Part shown: positions 8,226-17,351 of the stretch, piece by piece
How the letters are laid out: every line of letters starts with the position of its first letter
Numbering within the stretch: position 1 is the first letter of the stretch
Assembly: GCF_007860075.1 (NCBI RefSeq)
Contig: NZ_SJPP01000001.1
Location: 186,001 to 250,000, forward strand
Length of the DNA stretch: 64,000 bases
Direction of reading: 5' to 3'
Source: Symmachiella macrocystis
GTDB taxonomy: Bacteria > Planctomycetota > Planctomycetia > Planctomycetales > Planctomycetaceae
The notes under the pieces: generated by a model
Seen by the model: the letters and a program-made list of their open reading frames with translations, nothing else
The model's database searches: none
What the model was told of the DNA's origin: nothing
Program-made: the position numbers and the translations under genes

Positions 8226-9488
8226 TCACTCCACGCGGCAGATATAACAATCCAGATAATGATTCTCCGGACAGAACACCGACGCCGGATGATCGGCCGC
8301 TGGGCCGCGGGTTTCTAGAATTTGCAAATTCCGCCCCGCATCAATCGCCGCCTTGGCCAATGCCGCTTCAAAGTCCGCGCGGGTCACTAATCCCGAACAA
8401 CTGCACGTCACCAGAATTCCATTGGGCGATAGCAATTCCATGGCCGCGCGATTCAATTGGGCATAGCCCTTCAGCGCCGACGGCACCGCGCTGCGATGCC
8501 GCGCCATCTTCGGCGGATCCAAAACAACGGCGCCGAACTGTTGGCCTTCTTCGCGCAGTCGATCCAGCACGCGAAAAGCATCCCCTTTTTCAAACGTCAT
8601 CCGGTCGGCAACCCCGTTGAGTTCGGCATTCGCCTGGGCAATTTTCAACGCCGCTTCCGAAGCATCCACCCCCAGCACCCCGCGAGCGCCTCCGTTCACC
8701 ATCGCGCTCAGTCCAAATCCGCCCGTATAGCAAAACAAATCCAACACGCTGCGCCCGGCGGTATATTTTGCGAACGCTGCGCGATTGTCGCGCTGGTCAA
8801 GATAAAACCCCGTCTTTTGTCCCTGCAGCAAATCCAATCCATATCGCACGCCGTATTCTTCAATGAACATCGGTGATGGCGGCGCTTCACCTTCCAACAG
8901 TCCGTCAGTGAGTTGCAAACCTTCAGCGTCGCGGATTCCCTTCTCCGTCCGCAACAAAATCCCAGCGGGTGAGAGTTTTTCTTTGAGCAATCGCACAATC
9001 ACATCTCGACGCTCCGCCAGCGCAAAGCTCGTCAATTGCAACACCAACCATTGGCCGTAACGGTCAACCGTCAATCCCGACAGTCCATCCGCTTCGCTCG
9101 CCACCAACCGGCACGCCGATTCGGCTTGATTTCGATCGAGCACATCACGCCGCAAAGCGAGCGCCGCATCGAGTCGCTCGGAGAGGAAAGCGTCATCCAC
9201 CGCGCAATCCGCCCGCCAGCTATACAACCGCACCCGGATGTTGCTGTGCGGATTGAATAATCCCCGCGCGATAAATTCGCCGCTATCGGTAACGACTTGC
9301 ACTTCAGCACCGGCAGGCGGATCACCGTCGACACGTGCAATTGCCCCGGTGAAAACCCACGGATGCCGCGAAAAAAATGGCAACGCGCGGCGTTTTTTAA
9401 TCACCACCACAGGCAAGGCAGTGGGCGCAGAATCCGCCTCCGCTGCAATCGTGGTTTCTGTTTCAACTTCGATGGGGTTGTCCGTCAT
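8226..9488 (-). CDS. RlmI-like class I rRNA (cytosine-C5) methyltransferase
   Basis: 420 residues. The ATG at 9488 (MTDNP) is preferred to an in-frame TTG at 9515. After a short charged lead, residues 25-100 form a PUA-like domain (RALPFFSRHPWVFTGAIARV...). A linker follows with YGVRYGLDLLQGQKTGFYLDQRDNR, then the SAM-binding motif VLDLFCYTGGFGL and the catalytic-region motif VVLDPPKMARH with CSCSG near the C-terminus. This architecture is that of RlmI/YccW, which methylates 23S rRNA using SAM. Typical family length is about 395 residues. A terminator lies on each side, so it is probably monocistronic. Confidence 0.9.
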   Translation of the reverse strand: MTDNPIEVETETTIAAEADSAPTALPVVVIKKRRALPFFSRHPWVFTGAIARVDGDPPAGAEVQVVTDSGEFIARGLFNPHSNIRVRLYSWRADCAVDDAFLSERLDAALALRRDVLDRNQAESACRLVASEADGLSGLTVDRYGQWLVLQLTSFALAERRDVIVRLLKEKLSPAGILLRTEKGIRDAEGLQLTDGLLEGEAPPSPMFIEEYGVRYGLDLLQGQKTGFYLDQRDNRAAFAKYTAGRSVLDLFCYTGGFGLSAMVNGGARGVLGVDASEAALKIAQANAELNGVADRMTFEKGDAFRVLDRLREEGQQFGAVVLDPPKMARHRSAVPSALKGYAQLNRAAMELLSPNGILVTCSCSGLVTRADFEAALAKAAIDAGRNLQILETRGPAADHPASVFCPENHYLDCYICRVE

Positions 9489-9512
9489 GAATTCACAATA
9501 ATGGGCTAAGTA

Positions 9513-9541
9513 CAAAAAAATCCCCTCGACAAAGCCGAGGG
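9513..9541 (-). terminator. Intrinsic terminator after the response regulator gene
   Basis: CCCTCG (9523-9528) pairs with CGAGGG (9536-9541) around a 7-base loop, and the minus strand then reads TTTTTTT (9514-9520). It lies 40 bases past the response-regulator stop and just before the methyltransferase start, separating the two units. Confidence 0.85.
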
Positions 9542-9580
9542 TGCTGAAAAAACATGACTTGGAAATCGGGACGCTAGCGA

Positions 9581-10045
9581 TCAGGGGGCCTTGTCGCGGA
9601 CTGACTCGACTTCCGACAAATAGGCCAGCAAACGGTCCCGCTCATTGGTCAAATGCCGCACGCGGAGCAATGACCGCACTCGAGTCCGTAATTCCAATTG
9701 ATTCACCGGTTTGGTGAGAAAATCATCGGCTCCCGCATTGACCGCTTTTTCAATATCGCCCATCTCATTGAGCGCGGTCACCATGATTATCGGAATGTCG
9801 CAGGTCGACGGACTCTCTTTGAGACGTTGGCAGACCTCATAGCCGCTCATTTTGGGCATCATGATGTCCAACAAGATCAAATCCGGCTGCTGCGCGGCCA
9901 CTCGGTCGAGCGCCGCTTGACCGTCATGTGCCATATCAATCTCGTACTCCTCGTCCGCCAAATAGGCGTCGAGCAATTCGCAGTTGGGAATATTATCGTC
10001 GGCGATCAGCACCCGTGACGATTCGTCGCTGACTTCAAATGCCAT
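9581..10045 (-). CDS. Single-domain response regulator (CheY-like receiver)
   Basis: 154 residues, nearly all one receiver domain. The acidic pair is D16-D17 (VLIADD), the phospho-acceptor is D60 (LILLDIMMPKMSG), the switch threonine is T90 (IIMVTAL) and the conserved lysine is K112 (FLTKP). A C-terminal helix of about 30 residues (LLRVRHLTNERDRLLAYLSEVE) has coiled-coil character and no output domain. Such proteins act by binding a partner on phosphorylation. No histidine kinase is nearby, so the partner is unknown. The ATG at 10045 has a strong GGGGGGAG ribosome-binding site. A terminator follows. Confidence 0.93.
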   Translation of the reverse strand: MAFEVSDESSRVLIADDNIPNCELLDAYLADEEYEIDMAHDGQAALDRVAAQQPDLILLDIMMPKMSGYEVCQRLKESPSTCDIPIIMVTALNEMGDIEKAVNAGADDFLTKPVNQLELRTRVRSLLRVRHLTNERDRLLAYLSEVESVRDKAP

Positions 10046-10128
10046 GCTGCTCTCCCCCCGGAATCGGAGTCGCCCGGGGATACTGTATTAACCACTGAAA
10101 AAATCGCGGAATAACGCTTCGTTGTCCA

Positions 10129-10806
10129 TCAATAGGTGTCGTCCGTCAATTTGTCCAAAATCCGGGCGACCGCGTCCAAGTTTAACGGACTTTGCGCATG
10201 ACGCAATGCCCGCACATGCCCCCGTAAAAGCCGCAAATCCTCTGCTGTGTCCACATCGTACCACACTGGCAGCATCGCCAGCGCAGCCCCGGCATCGATA
10301 ATCCGCGAAACAGTCTGGTCCAAAACCATTGCGCCGCTCCAGGCGATTTTAGCAAAAATAGGCAACAGTCGGCCCCGCATGCCAATCAAATAGTACCCCC
10401 CGTCCGCCGCCGGGCCAACCACGCATTCGGCATCGTCCAGCAACTCAAAGCCGCGTTCAATGAAATCGACCGGCAAGGTGGGACTATCCGAACCGATTAC
10501 GATGACGCGATCCTCCGCAGCATCCAGATGTTCGGCAAAGAACCCATGCAGCCGCGCGCCCAGGTCCCCTTCCGGCTGCTGCCACAATTGATAGTCCGCA
10601 CCCGCCAACTGCTCGAAATACGCCGCTGCTTCGGCCGGTGCATAGCAGAGAGACCGGTGCTCAGCCGTCGCGGCAAACCGCTGTGTGACCGCCTGTATAA
10701 ATGCTTCGTAAAGTGCCGCGGCATTTTCGTCGCCGATGTCGCGCGCCAACCGCGTCTTCACGCGCCCCGCCGTGGGTTGCTTGAGAAAAATCCCCAATTT
10801 ATTCAT
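10129..10806 (-). CDS. TIGR04282/DUF2064 glycosyltransferase-like protein
   Basis: 225 residues beginning LGIFLKQPTAGRVKTRLA, the nucleotide-sugar-binding opening of the GT-A-like DUF2064 family. It continues with VIGSDSPTLPVDFIERGFELL and VVGPAADGGYYLIGM, the two most diagnostic blocks. The family includes proteins named for arsenosugar biosynthesis (TIGR04282), but many members occur without arsenic genes, as here, so the substrate is open. It sits between the membrane glutaredoxin gene (39 bp upstream) and the response regulator (83 bp downstream) on the same strand, a possible three-gene unit. Confidence 0.85.
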   Translation of the reverse strand: MNKLGIFLKQPTAGRVKTRLARDIGDENAAALYEAFIQAVTQRFAATAEHRSLCYAPAEAAAYFEQLAGADYQLWQQPEGDLGARLHGFFAEHLDAAEDRVIVIGSDSPTLPVDFIERGFELLDDAECVVGPAADGGYYLIGMRGRLLPIFAKIAWSGAMVLDQTVSRIIDAGAALAMLPVWYDVDTAEDLRLLRGHVRALRHAQSPLNLDAVARILDKLTDDTY

Positions 10807-10845
10807 CGCACTGAAATTCTCTATGGGATGGCATTTTCTACGCGA

Positions 10846-11370
10846 CTACATCGCGTGCGGCGGCGTTCCCTCGATTAATCGCCGTAGTAACACCTCGTCA
10901 ATCTTACCGCGAAACCGCACCTTACCGTCGATTTCAACAACCGGCACACATGTATCAAACCGTCCCAGCAGTTGCGGATCGCCATCGATGTCGACCTCTT
11001 CGATGGGCGGCAAATAGGATCGATAGCCTTCTAACAATTCCAGCGAGTCATCGCAGAGATGGCAGCCGACGCGGGTATACAACGTAACGTTGTTGAAACG
11101 CAGTCCCGGTTTTGTGGGCGTCCAGACCGTTGCCGACGCCGGGCGCTGTCGCAACAGCCACCAGCCGATACCGATCAAAGTAAACGACAGGGCGCCCCAC
11201 AACGGTTGATCACGATACCACGAACGAGGCATCGACCAGGAAATCCCATACGTGGCGTGAATCAGTAACAACCCTAACAAGGCCACACCCAAATACAATC
11301 CGATCGTACCGACCACCCTCCTGGAATGTTCACCGGCCGGTGCTGCGGTCTTTTGTTTGCTATCCGTCAT
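10846..11370 (-). CDS. Membrane-anchored glutaredoxin-family protein
   Basis: 174 residues from the ATG at 11370, which has AGGA 4 bases upstream; a start 24 bases further up is less supported. Two hydrophobic segments (about residues 20-43 and 56-74) are followed by a glutaredoxin/DUF836-like domain: VTLYTRVGCHLCDDSLELL, with the CxxC pair, then VPVVEIDGKVRFRGKIDE. The domain probably acts in thiol-disulfide exchange on the side where the C-terminus lies, most likely the cytoplasm. It is divergent from the Ser/Thr kinase gene, with 257 bp between their starts. Confidence 0.8.
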   Translation of the reverse strand: MTDSKQKTAAPAGEHSRRVVGTIGLYLGVALLGLLLIHATYGISWSMPRSWYRDQPLWGALSFTLIGIGWWLLRQRPASATVWTPTKPGLRFNNVTLYTRVGCHLCDDSLELLEGYRSYLPPIEEVDIDGDPQLLGRFDTCVPVVEIDGKVRFRGKIDEVLLRRLIEGTPPHAM

Positions 11371-11627
11371 GATTCCTACTTCAAATGAAACCAAGCCTTA
11401 CTTTGCTGCACGCCGCACGATCCGTTCCACGGCGTCACATTCCTGCTCGAAGTATAGGCGGTTCCCTCGCAAAAGTGCAGTTCTCTCTAGCATCAGCGTC
11501 TGTGGATTGGTACTTTGGATGTATATGCGGGCGTCCACTATACTTGAACGTGCTGGCTTGGCAGCTGGGGCGAAGCGTTCGAGTCGTGCGCCGATCCAAG
11601 GGCCCACAAACTTCCTCACGATTTGAT

Positions 11628-14480
11628 ATGGCCACGATACTTACCGCCGAAGTCTTGATCCGAATGCTCAAGCAAAGCGGACTGGTCGAAGGTGATCAGT
11701 TGGACGCCGCCGTAGCGCGATGGAAATCCAACGACATCGACGTTACTCGGCCTCGGTTAATTGCCATTCAAGCGGTCAAAGAGGAATTGATTACACGCTG
11801 GCAGGCGGAAAAACTGCTGCAAGGCAAACACCGCGGTTTCTTTCTGGGCAAGTACCGTTTGTTGACGCTGCTGGGCACCGGCGGCATGAGTTCGGTCTAT
11901 TTGGCCGAACATACGCTCATGCGGCGGCAGGTCGCCATTAAAGTACTCCCCCAGAGCCGAGTGGACGACGCCTCGTATCTGGAACGCTTCCACCGCGAAT
12001 CCCAGGCGGTTGCCGCTTTGGATCACCCCAACATCGTCCGCGCGTACGACGTCAATCAAGAAGGCAACGTGCACTTCTTGGTTATGGAATACGTCGCCGG
12101 CCAAAGCTTGCAGGAGTTGGTTGCCAAAAATGGCCCACTCGATTTTGTGCAGGTTGTCGAATACGTACGACAAATCGCCGCTGGTCTCGAACACGCTCAC
12201 GATGCCGGATTGATTCATCGCGACATCAAACCAGCAAACCTCCTTGTCGATGAGCGAGGCGTCATCAAAATGCTGGACCTCGGTTTAGCCCGTTTTTTTC
12301 ACGCCGAGGAAGAGAACCCACTGACTCTCCAATATGATGAGAAGGTCTTGGGAACCGCTGATTACCTTTCCCCCGAACAAGCACTCGACTCCCACAAAGT
12401 CGACACGCGTGCCGACATCTACAGCCTGGGCTGCACGATGTACTTTCTGCTCCTCGGACACCCGCCGTTTCCCGACGGGACGTTGGCACAGCGGCTGATG
12501 TTCCACCAAATGAAAGAGCCTGCATCGCTCAAAGCAGAACGCCCCGAGACTCAACCGCATATCGTGGCGATCGTGGAAAAAATGATGCAAAAGGAACCCG
12601 AGGATCGGTTCCAAACCGTGCGGGATGTCTCGACCGTCTGCAAACGTTGGCTCAATAAAAATGGTGGGGACACTTGGAAAACGATGAAGTCCGCTGCTCT
12701 GGACAGCGCCGCCTCGAAATCCACCAAGTCAGTTCCGCGCCGCCGCAAAAATTCGCCGACCACCAACGTCCCCCGCGTGGTCGATTCGTCAAATACTGCG
12801 GAGACACAGACACCTGAGCCACAGACCCCAGAGCTACAAAGCACGCACGACAACGCGATGGCTGACTTTTTGGCCGCCATGTCCAATTCGGACAGTGACC
12901 TTTCGCTGTCCGATAGCGAAGCAGAAGCCTCGACTGTCACTGCTGAAATTCCATCCACGGGCTCCCGCAATCCAAAAACAGCAGAGACAATCTCGGCACA
13001 GCGATCGACCAAATCCAAGTCGCCTTACGAATCCGCCGCAACGGAATCCGCTGCAACAGTAGCTGACGATGAAAAACCGGCAAGCGATTCGTTTGACTTC
13101 AACCGCGAGACGGCTGCACCGGTTTCTTCGACAACCAATGTCATCAAATCCGATCCCGCCATTCCCACGTCTTCTGTCCTGGGCGATTCCAAGGCGTCTC
13201 AAAGCGTTTCTGCAATTTCGCAACTGCGCAATAGTTCGATTTCGTTGATGCGTCGACGCCCCAAATTGGCCATTGCGATCAGTGTCTCGACATTGCTGAT
13301 TGGCGTGGCCATTATCATGCTCGGCTTTGGACCAGCAACAACGGACAAACCACCCGGCTCAGAAGACGCTGACAGACCGACCGAACTACCAACACCTGCG
13401 CCCCCGGCCGGCCCCAATTTTGTAAGCAAGACGATTGGTCCGAATGGAGATTTTCAGACTTTCTCCGCCGCTCTCGGGTTTGCCGCAAAAACGCCGCTGG
13501 GCCAGCACCGCGACGCGCATTTCCTTTTTTCCGTCGTCGCCGATCAGGTCTTTAAAGAGCGGATCGTTATCAACAATTCGAGCAGCGGGACCCAAAAGTA
13601 TCCACACAGCATGCACTTCGTGGTCAAAGACGGAACGGCCACCCTGGCCCCCGGCGGTCCTGAGCCGGTGATCTCCATCATCGGAGGAAACGCCAAAGAG
13701 ACGGATGTCAGTTTCTTGCACTTAGAAGGCTTCAATATCGATGCCAAGGGCGCAGCTGTTGCCATCAAAATGGCGGGGGTATTACCGCGCTGCGAAATTA
13801 GACGCTCATCACTCAGCGGCTACACGGAGATCGGGATCCAGGGAGATGCTCCTCGCGCCTTTCACAATGAAGAAATTGTCCTGTCCGACCTGACCTTTCA
13901 ATCAAAGTCTCCCTCCAGCATTGCCGTACAACTCACTCGCCCCAAAGCCCAAGAGGACGCACCCTCGAATATAAATCTTTTCGGCTGCCGGTTTCTGGGG
14001 CCCATGCGCGCGGGTCTCGAATTCGCTGCCGCGGTGCATGACATCGAAGTCGAGCAGTGCATTTTTTATCAAACCCAAGTCGGCATCGACCTCAGCTATG
14101 CCAATCAGTCCGGCAGCAGTTTGCGGATCACGAACAATTCGTTCTATCAATGCGGTATCGGCGTGCAATTCAAAGATTTGCAGCAAATCGGGTATCCCCA
14201 ATTTGCGATTGAGAAAAACGCATTCATCGCCTGCGAAGACGCAGCCGTACGCATCCTTGAAAACTACGAAACGATCCAATTTTTGAACAAACGTGCCACA
14301 AACGGTTCAAATTGGTCGGATCGGCCGCTTAAGGAGAAGGATGCCGACATTTTTCGCCAAGGGGGCACTGCTGCGGACTTCAAATTCAAATCGACTGATC
14401 CCAGCTTGAAAGAAGTTTTCCTCATCCCCGACGGCGAAGGCCAGCTCCAGGCAATTGGCTACACCGGAGCTGACCGCTAA
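11628..14480 (+). CDS. Membrane Ser/Thr protein kinase with extracytoplasmic beta-helix-like domain
   Basis: 950 residues from the ATG at 11628. The open frame extends 81 codons further upstream, but that part has no conserved content. Kinase domain about residues 75-340: glycine loop GTGGMSSVYLA, catalytic lysine K105, HRDIKPANLL with D199, and DLG with D217 replacing the usual DFG, as is common in bacterial Hanks-type kinases. A low-complexity Ser/Thr/Glu/Pro linker covers about 345-545, one membrane helix lies at about 547-567, and the C-terminal 350 residues have the short repeated strands of a right-handed beta-helix (for example LRITNNSFYQCGIGVQFKD). It probably senses an outside ligand and signals inside. 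Its substrate is unknown. Confidence 0.9.
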   Translation: MATILTAEVLIRMLKQSGLVEGDQLDAAVARWKSNDIDVTRPRLIAIQAVKEELITRWQAEKLLQGKHRGFFLGKYRLLTLLGTGGMSSVYLAEHTLMRRQVAIKVLPQSRVDDASYLERFHRESQAVAALDHPNIVRAYDVNQEGNVHFLVMEYVAGQSLQELVAKNGPLDFVQVVEYVRQIAAGLEHAHDAGLIHRDIKPANLLVDERGVIKMLDLGLARFFHAEEENPLTLQYDEKVLGTADYLSPEQALDSHKVDTRADIYSLGCTMYFLLLGHPPFPDGTLAQRLMFHQMKEPASLKAERPETQPHIVAIVEKMMQKEPEDRFQTVRDVSTVCKRWLNKNGGDTWKTMKSAALDSAASKSTKSVPRRRKNSPTTNVPRVVDSSNTAETQTPEPQTPELQSTHDNAMADFLAAMSNSDSDLSLSDSEAEASTVTAEIPSTGSRNPKTAETISAQRSTKSKSPYESAATESAATVADDEKPASDSFDFNRETAAPVSSTTNVIKSDPAIPTSSVLGDSKASQSVSAISQLRNSSISLMRRRPKLAIAISVSTLLIGVAIIMLGFGPATTDKPPGSEDADRPTELPTPAPPAGPNFVSKTIGPNGDFQTFSAALGFAAKTPLGQHRDAHFLFSVVADQVFKERIVINNSSSGTQKYPHSMHFVVKDGTATLAPGGPEPVISIIGGNAKETDVSFLHLEGFNIDAKGAAVAIKMAGVLPRCEIRRSSLSGYTEIGIQGDAPRAFHNEEIVLSDLTFQSKSPSSIAVQLTRPKAQEDAPSNINLFGCRFLGPMRAGLEFAAAVHDIEVEQCIFYQTQVGIDLSYANQSGSSLRITNNSFYQCGIGVQFKDLQQIGYPQFAIEKNAFIACEDAAVRILENYETIQFLNKRATNGSNWSDRPLKEKDADIFRQGGTAADFKFKSTDPSLKEVFLIPDGEGQLQAIGYTGADR

Positions 14481-14910
14481 ACGCCTCTTCGCTCCCCGGT
14501 CCATCAGCGGCGGCCTGCCAGTACAGCCCCTTCGACCGGTATTCCTTCACAGGACTTTCCCCGCAAACCGTTACTGCGAAATGCTTTAAAAATTCGCAGT
14601 GAACAAATCGGGCATGGAAAATCGCCCTGAAACACACTTCACCACGTCTGGCGCTGCGTAACTCGAACCCCGAATTCACATTAGCCCATATCGCAAATTG
14701 CCCACCTTGACCGAGTTCAAGTCCACCCAGCGAATGTCGGAAGCAAGTTGCGTGCGCAAATGCCTATGCCAACACCACTTATGGTGTACACCTGTCGCTC
14801 CCTCCTCGACTGCCTTAGCATGGATATAGATGAAAGGTTGACCCCTCATAACTCAAAATGGTGGGTCGGCGGAGGAATACGCCGGCAGCCACTTGGTGGT
14901 GAAATCGTCC
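14481..14910. other. Intergenic region, 430 bp
   Basis: I see no gene, strong hairpin or repeat here. It presumably contains the promoter of the HELGH-motif gene. Confidence 0.5.
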
Positions 14911-15579
14911 ATGCGAAATACAAAACGCAATCAGCAAAACTCGCGTCGCGTCAATCAAAGCATTCGTGCCGCGCGGCGCAAGGTCCATAAACCCGATGCT
15001 AAAATCGCCATCGGTGTGCAGATGCGGGGAAATCGGTGCGGGCGCGGAGCAGAAGCCTTCAATGCCCCCGAAATCTGGCATGAACCAACCGGTCGCGAGA
15101 CGACCCGCTATCTCGAGCACCCCGCAGGGAACGGGTACGTGCATCCGGTCACACCCGACGAGGTGGCTGCCCGCTTAGAAATGCTGCCGGCGGAATTCAC
15201 CGAAGGACTGGAAGTCGTGCAATTCAGCCGCATGACACGCAAACGCAGCCTCTTTCCCTGTTACGGCATGCAATGGGGCGTAGCGATCTATCTGTACCCC
15301 ATCGACGAAACGCTGGAAGAAGCCTACGTCCGCCCTCCCACACCGCAACAGCGGATCGAAACCGAAATGCACGGCGGCGTCTGGTCGCCCGACGGCAACC
15401 TGTGGCGACTCTCCTGGACCGAAGCAGCGATCAAGGATTTTTATCTCAACAACATCCTGATCCACGAACTAGGCCACCACAACGACCACCGCAACACCAA
15501 TTTCGAAGCCCGCGAACGCTACGCCAACTGGTTCGCCATCGAACACGGCTACCGCGCCTCCCGCGAACTGCGCGACTAA
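14911..15579 (+). CDS. HELGH-motif putative zinc metalloprotease
   Basis: 222 residues starting at the ATG of MRNTKRN; an upstream in-frame TTG is weaker. The first 35 residues are very basic. The body includes a tryptophan-rich central domain, then ILIHELGHHNDHRNTNFEARERYANWFAIEHG, which has the HExxH zinc motif (H185, E186, H189) and a downstream Glu that could be the third ligand. There is no signal peptide, so it is probably cytoplasmic. I do not recognise the family, and the substrate cannot be inferred. A short decayed copy of its 3' end lies 940 bp downstream. Confidence 0.75.
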   Translation: MRNTKRNQQNSRRVNQSIRAARRKVHKPDAKIAIGVQMRGNRCGRGAEAFNAPEIWHEPTGRETTRYLEHPAGNGYVHPVTPDEVAARLEMLPAEFTEGLEVVQFSRMTRKRSLFPCYGMQWGVAIYLYPIDETLEEAYVRPPTPQQRIETEMHGGVWSPDGNLWRLSWTEAAIKDFYLNNILIHELGHHNDHRNTNFEARERYANWFAIEHGYRASRELRD

Positions 15580-15793
15580 CCTGCTGTGCACTGTCAGCGA
15601 CGCAATTCAACACCCCAATCGAACATTTTTGTTGATTCCCAAAGTTCAGGGGTTTAAACTGCGCTCGCAGATGACCTTCGTTACCGTTTCCAGCGCATAA
15701 ACGTTAGCCGTGCTCACGTTCGGCATTGCCCGACTCATTCAATTCATTTCGCAGCGCGAAGCGTGCGCACCTAGAAACATAGGGAGTGTTCAG

Positions 15794-16504
15794 GTGGATA
15801 GCGAACCGATCACACACTTTGACCAAGATCCGCAGCGGTTAGCGGTGATTGGGGAGTGCATTGAGAATTATGACGTTGGCAAACCTGGCGCCAAATGGCC
15901 CAATAACATCATTTCACGAACGACTGTCGTTTACGGCAGTGGCGTCATAGCTGATCGAGATGATCCTGTCGTACATGATGTCGATCCCGCCGAATGGGAG
16001 TTGTGTAAGCGTATCGCCGCCGAAGCCAACGCGTCGATTTCGGGTGCCGACGTGGGCATGGGTTCCGAGGCCAGCGATCCCTTCAACGAATTCTACATCA
16101 CTGCGAATAGAGGCGAATCTGTACCGAGCTTGATCACCGAAGAATTCATTCGAGAGAAGTTTCGCGGTACTTTATTTCCGCCGGTGACAATTACCGTCGA
16201 ACCATTAGTTGAGCAAGGCGTGTGGTGGTCGGAAGTGATGGCTGACGCTAACGGCTACGTTGGAGAGGAACTTGAATCCTATCTGGCACCTTGGCGGAGC
16301 ATGATGTCTTACCTCAGGGATTCACCACACCTGAGTGGTGCCAGTTTTGTTCGTATTGGCGACCTGGAAGCTCTGCAGGATCTCGATACGAAATCCTATC
16401 CGGACGGAACAGAAATTAATGGCTGCGTCTTACCTCGTCTAGCAGTGGGACTGACGAATCAAGGTAGCATTGCCGGTATTTTTGGATACTCAGTTCAAAC
16501 GTAG
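15794..16504 (+). CDS. Uncharacterised cytoplasmic protein
   Basis: 236 residues from a GTG at 15794, chosen because AGGGAG lies 7 bases upstream. The frame is open 28 codons further up without a plausible start. The protein is acidic and has no signal peptide or membrane segment. Recognisable features are only compositional (WPNNIISRTTVVYGSGV, LESYLAPWRSMMSYLRDSP). No family was recognised. Codon use looks less GC-biased than in neighbouring genes. It is inserted between the HELGH gene and a decayed fragment of that gene, which suggests local duplication or insertion. Confidence 0.6.
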   Translation: MDSEPITHFDQDPQRLAVIGECIENYDVGKPGAKWPNNIISRTTVVYGSGVIADRDDPVVHDVDPAEWELCKRIAAEANASISGADVGMGSEASDPFNEFYITANRGESVPSLITEEFIREKFRGTLFPPVTITVEPLVEQGVWWSEVMADANGYVGEELESYLAPWRSMMSYLRDSPHLSGASFVRIGDLEALQDLDTKSYPDGTEINGCVLPRLAVGLTNQGSIAGIFGYSVQT

Positions 16505-16516
16505 AACGCGACCTGA

Positions 16517-16567
16517 AAACCTCCTGATCCACAAACTGGGGTACCGCGCCTTGTGCGAACTGAGCGA
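16517..16567 (+). pseudogene. Decayed fragment of the HELGH gene 3' end
   Basis: CTCCTGATCCACAAACTGGG is nearly identical to the gene's ATCCTGATCCACGAACTAGG at 15454-15473, and TACCGCGCC..GCGAACTG.GCGACT matches the last codons at 15551-15577. About 75 bp between the two blocks are missing, as in a deletion at a GG junction. No reading frame is kept. Confidence 0.7.
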
Positions 16568-16727
16568 CTGTGCGGCGTCTGCAGCTGAACGCTTACCGTT
16601 CAATTTCACGGGAAAAGTGTCGTAAAATGGTGATCCCGTCGTCCCTGAGATCCGTTACCATGGCAGGTCACGGTGCGACACGTCCACGCCCAAGGTCATT
16701 CTTTGGTTCTTCTCCCGAAAGCACTCC

Positions 16728-17351
16728 ATGTGGATCTGCCCTCAATGCGCGGAATCGATGGAATCAGAGTGGGAGATCTGCTGGTGTTGCGGAACCGACC
16801 GCGACGGGACGGTCGATCCCGATTTTCAGCACTCCGTCCAACGTGACGATGCACCGCCCGCCGTCCGGCATTCCGACTCTGGGTTCAATCGCGCATTCCT
16901 AGTTTTTAGCCTCGCTCTCAGTGCTGTGGTAGGTGCAGCATATCCGTTTGTCTTCCATCGTGTTCCCGGCGGACCATTTAACGCGCCCGCTGAAATGGAG
17001 ACAAGCTTTGGGTTTGCTGTGCTGTTGTTTAGTATCGGATCAGGACCGTGGCTTTTTTGGACTGTGACGTTTCTAAACAAATTGCTCTCTGGTAACGAAC
17101 CGGCAAACAACGGGATCTTTGATCGGTATTTTTTTAAAGTTTTTTACGAACCATTGGCGTGCTTACGCTTCGGCTTGTGGAGCAATGCCATGGCCACCGC
17201 GTTTACGCTTTTCGCGCATGCGGTCGCGTTAGAGTGGCCGTCACTGCTGGTAATCGGTTTGTGGACCACAGTACCGAGTATTTGGCTGACGATTCGCTAT
17301 GTTGAATCACAGAGACCTGTGAAGCCACCGCATACCTCATCAGTAGCTTAG
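16728..17351 (+). CDS. Zinc-ribbon membrane protein, function unknown
   Basis: 207 residues. The N-terminus MWICPQCAESMESEWEICWCCGTDRDG holds two CxxC pairs, a typical zinc ribbon. About four membrane segments follow (roughly 56-78, 92-115, 138-165 and 170-190). Planctomycetes have many proteins with an N-terminal zinc ribbon and membrane helices, and their roles are mostly unknown. No partner is evident; both neighbours are separate by position or strand spacing. The start is an ATG with no clear ribosome-binding site. Confidence 0.7.
   Translation: MWICPQCAESMESEWEICWCCGTDRDGTVDPDFQHSVQRDDAPPAVRHSDSGFNRAFLVFSLALSAVVGAAYPFVFHRVPGGPFNAPAEMETSFGFAVLLFSIGSGPWLFWTVTFLNKLLSGNEPANNGIFDRYFFKVFYEPLACLRFGLWSNAMATAFTLFAHAVALEWPSLLVIGLWTTVPSIWLTIRYVESQRPVKPPHTSSVA

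Noticed and set aside
8084-8620. 178-codon plus-strand frame opposite the RlmI-like gene
   Set aside because: Antisense shadow of a well-supported gene; proline-rich composition typical of GC-driven open frames.
11385-11627. The upstream 81 codons of the kinase reading frame
   Set aside because: No conserved content, start too far upstream, and it overlaps the promoter area of the divergent glutaredoxin gene.
14748-14990. 80-codon plus-strand frame before the HELGH gene
   Set aside because: No pattern, and it overlaps the start of the real gene in another frame.
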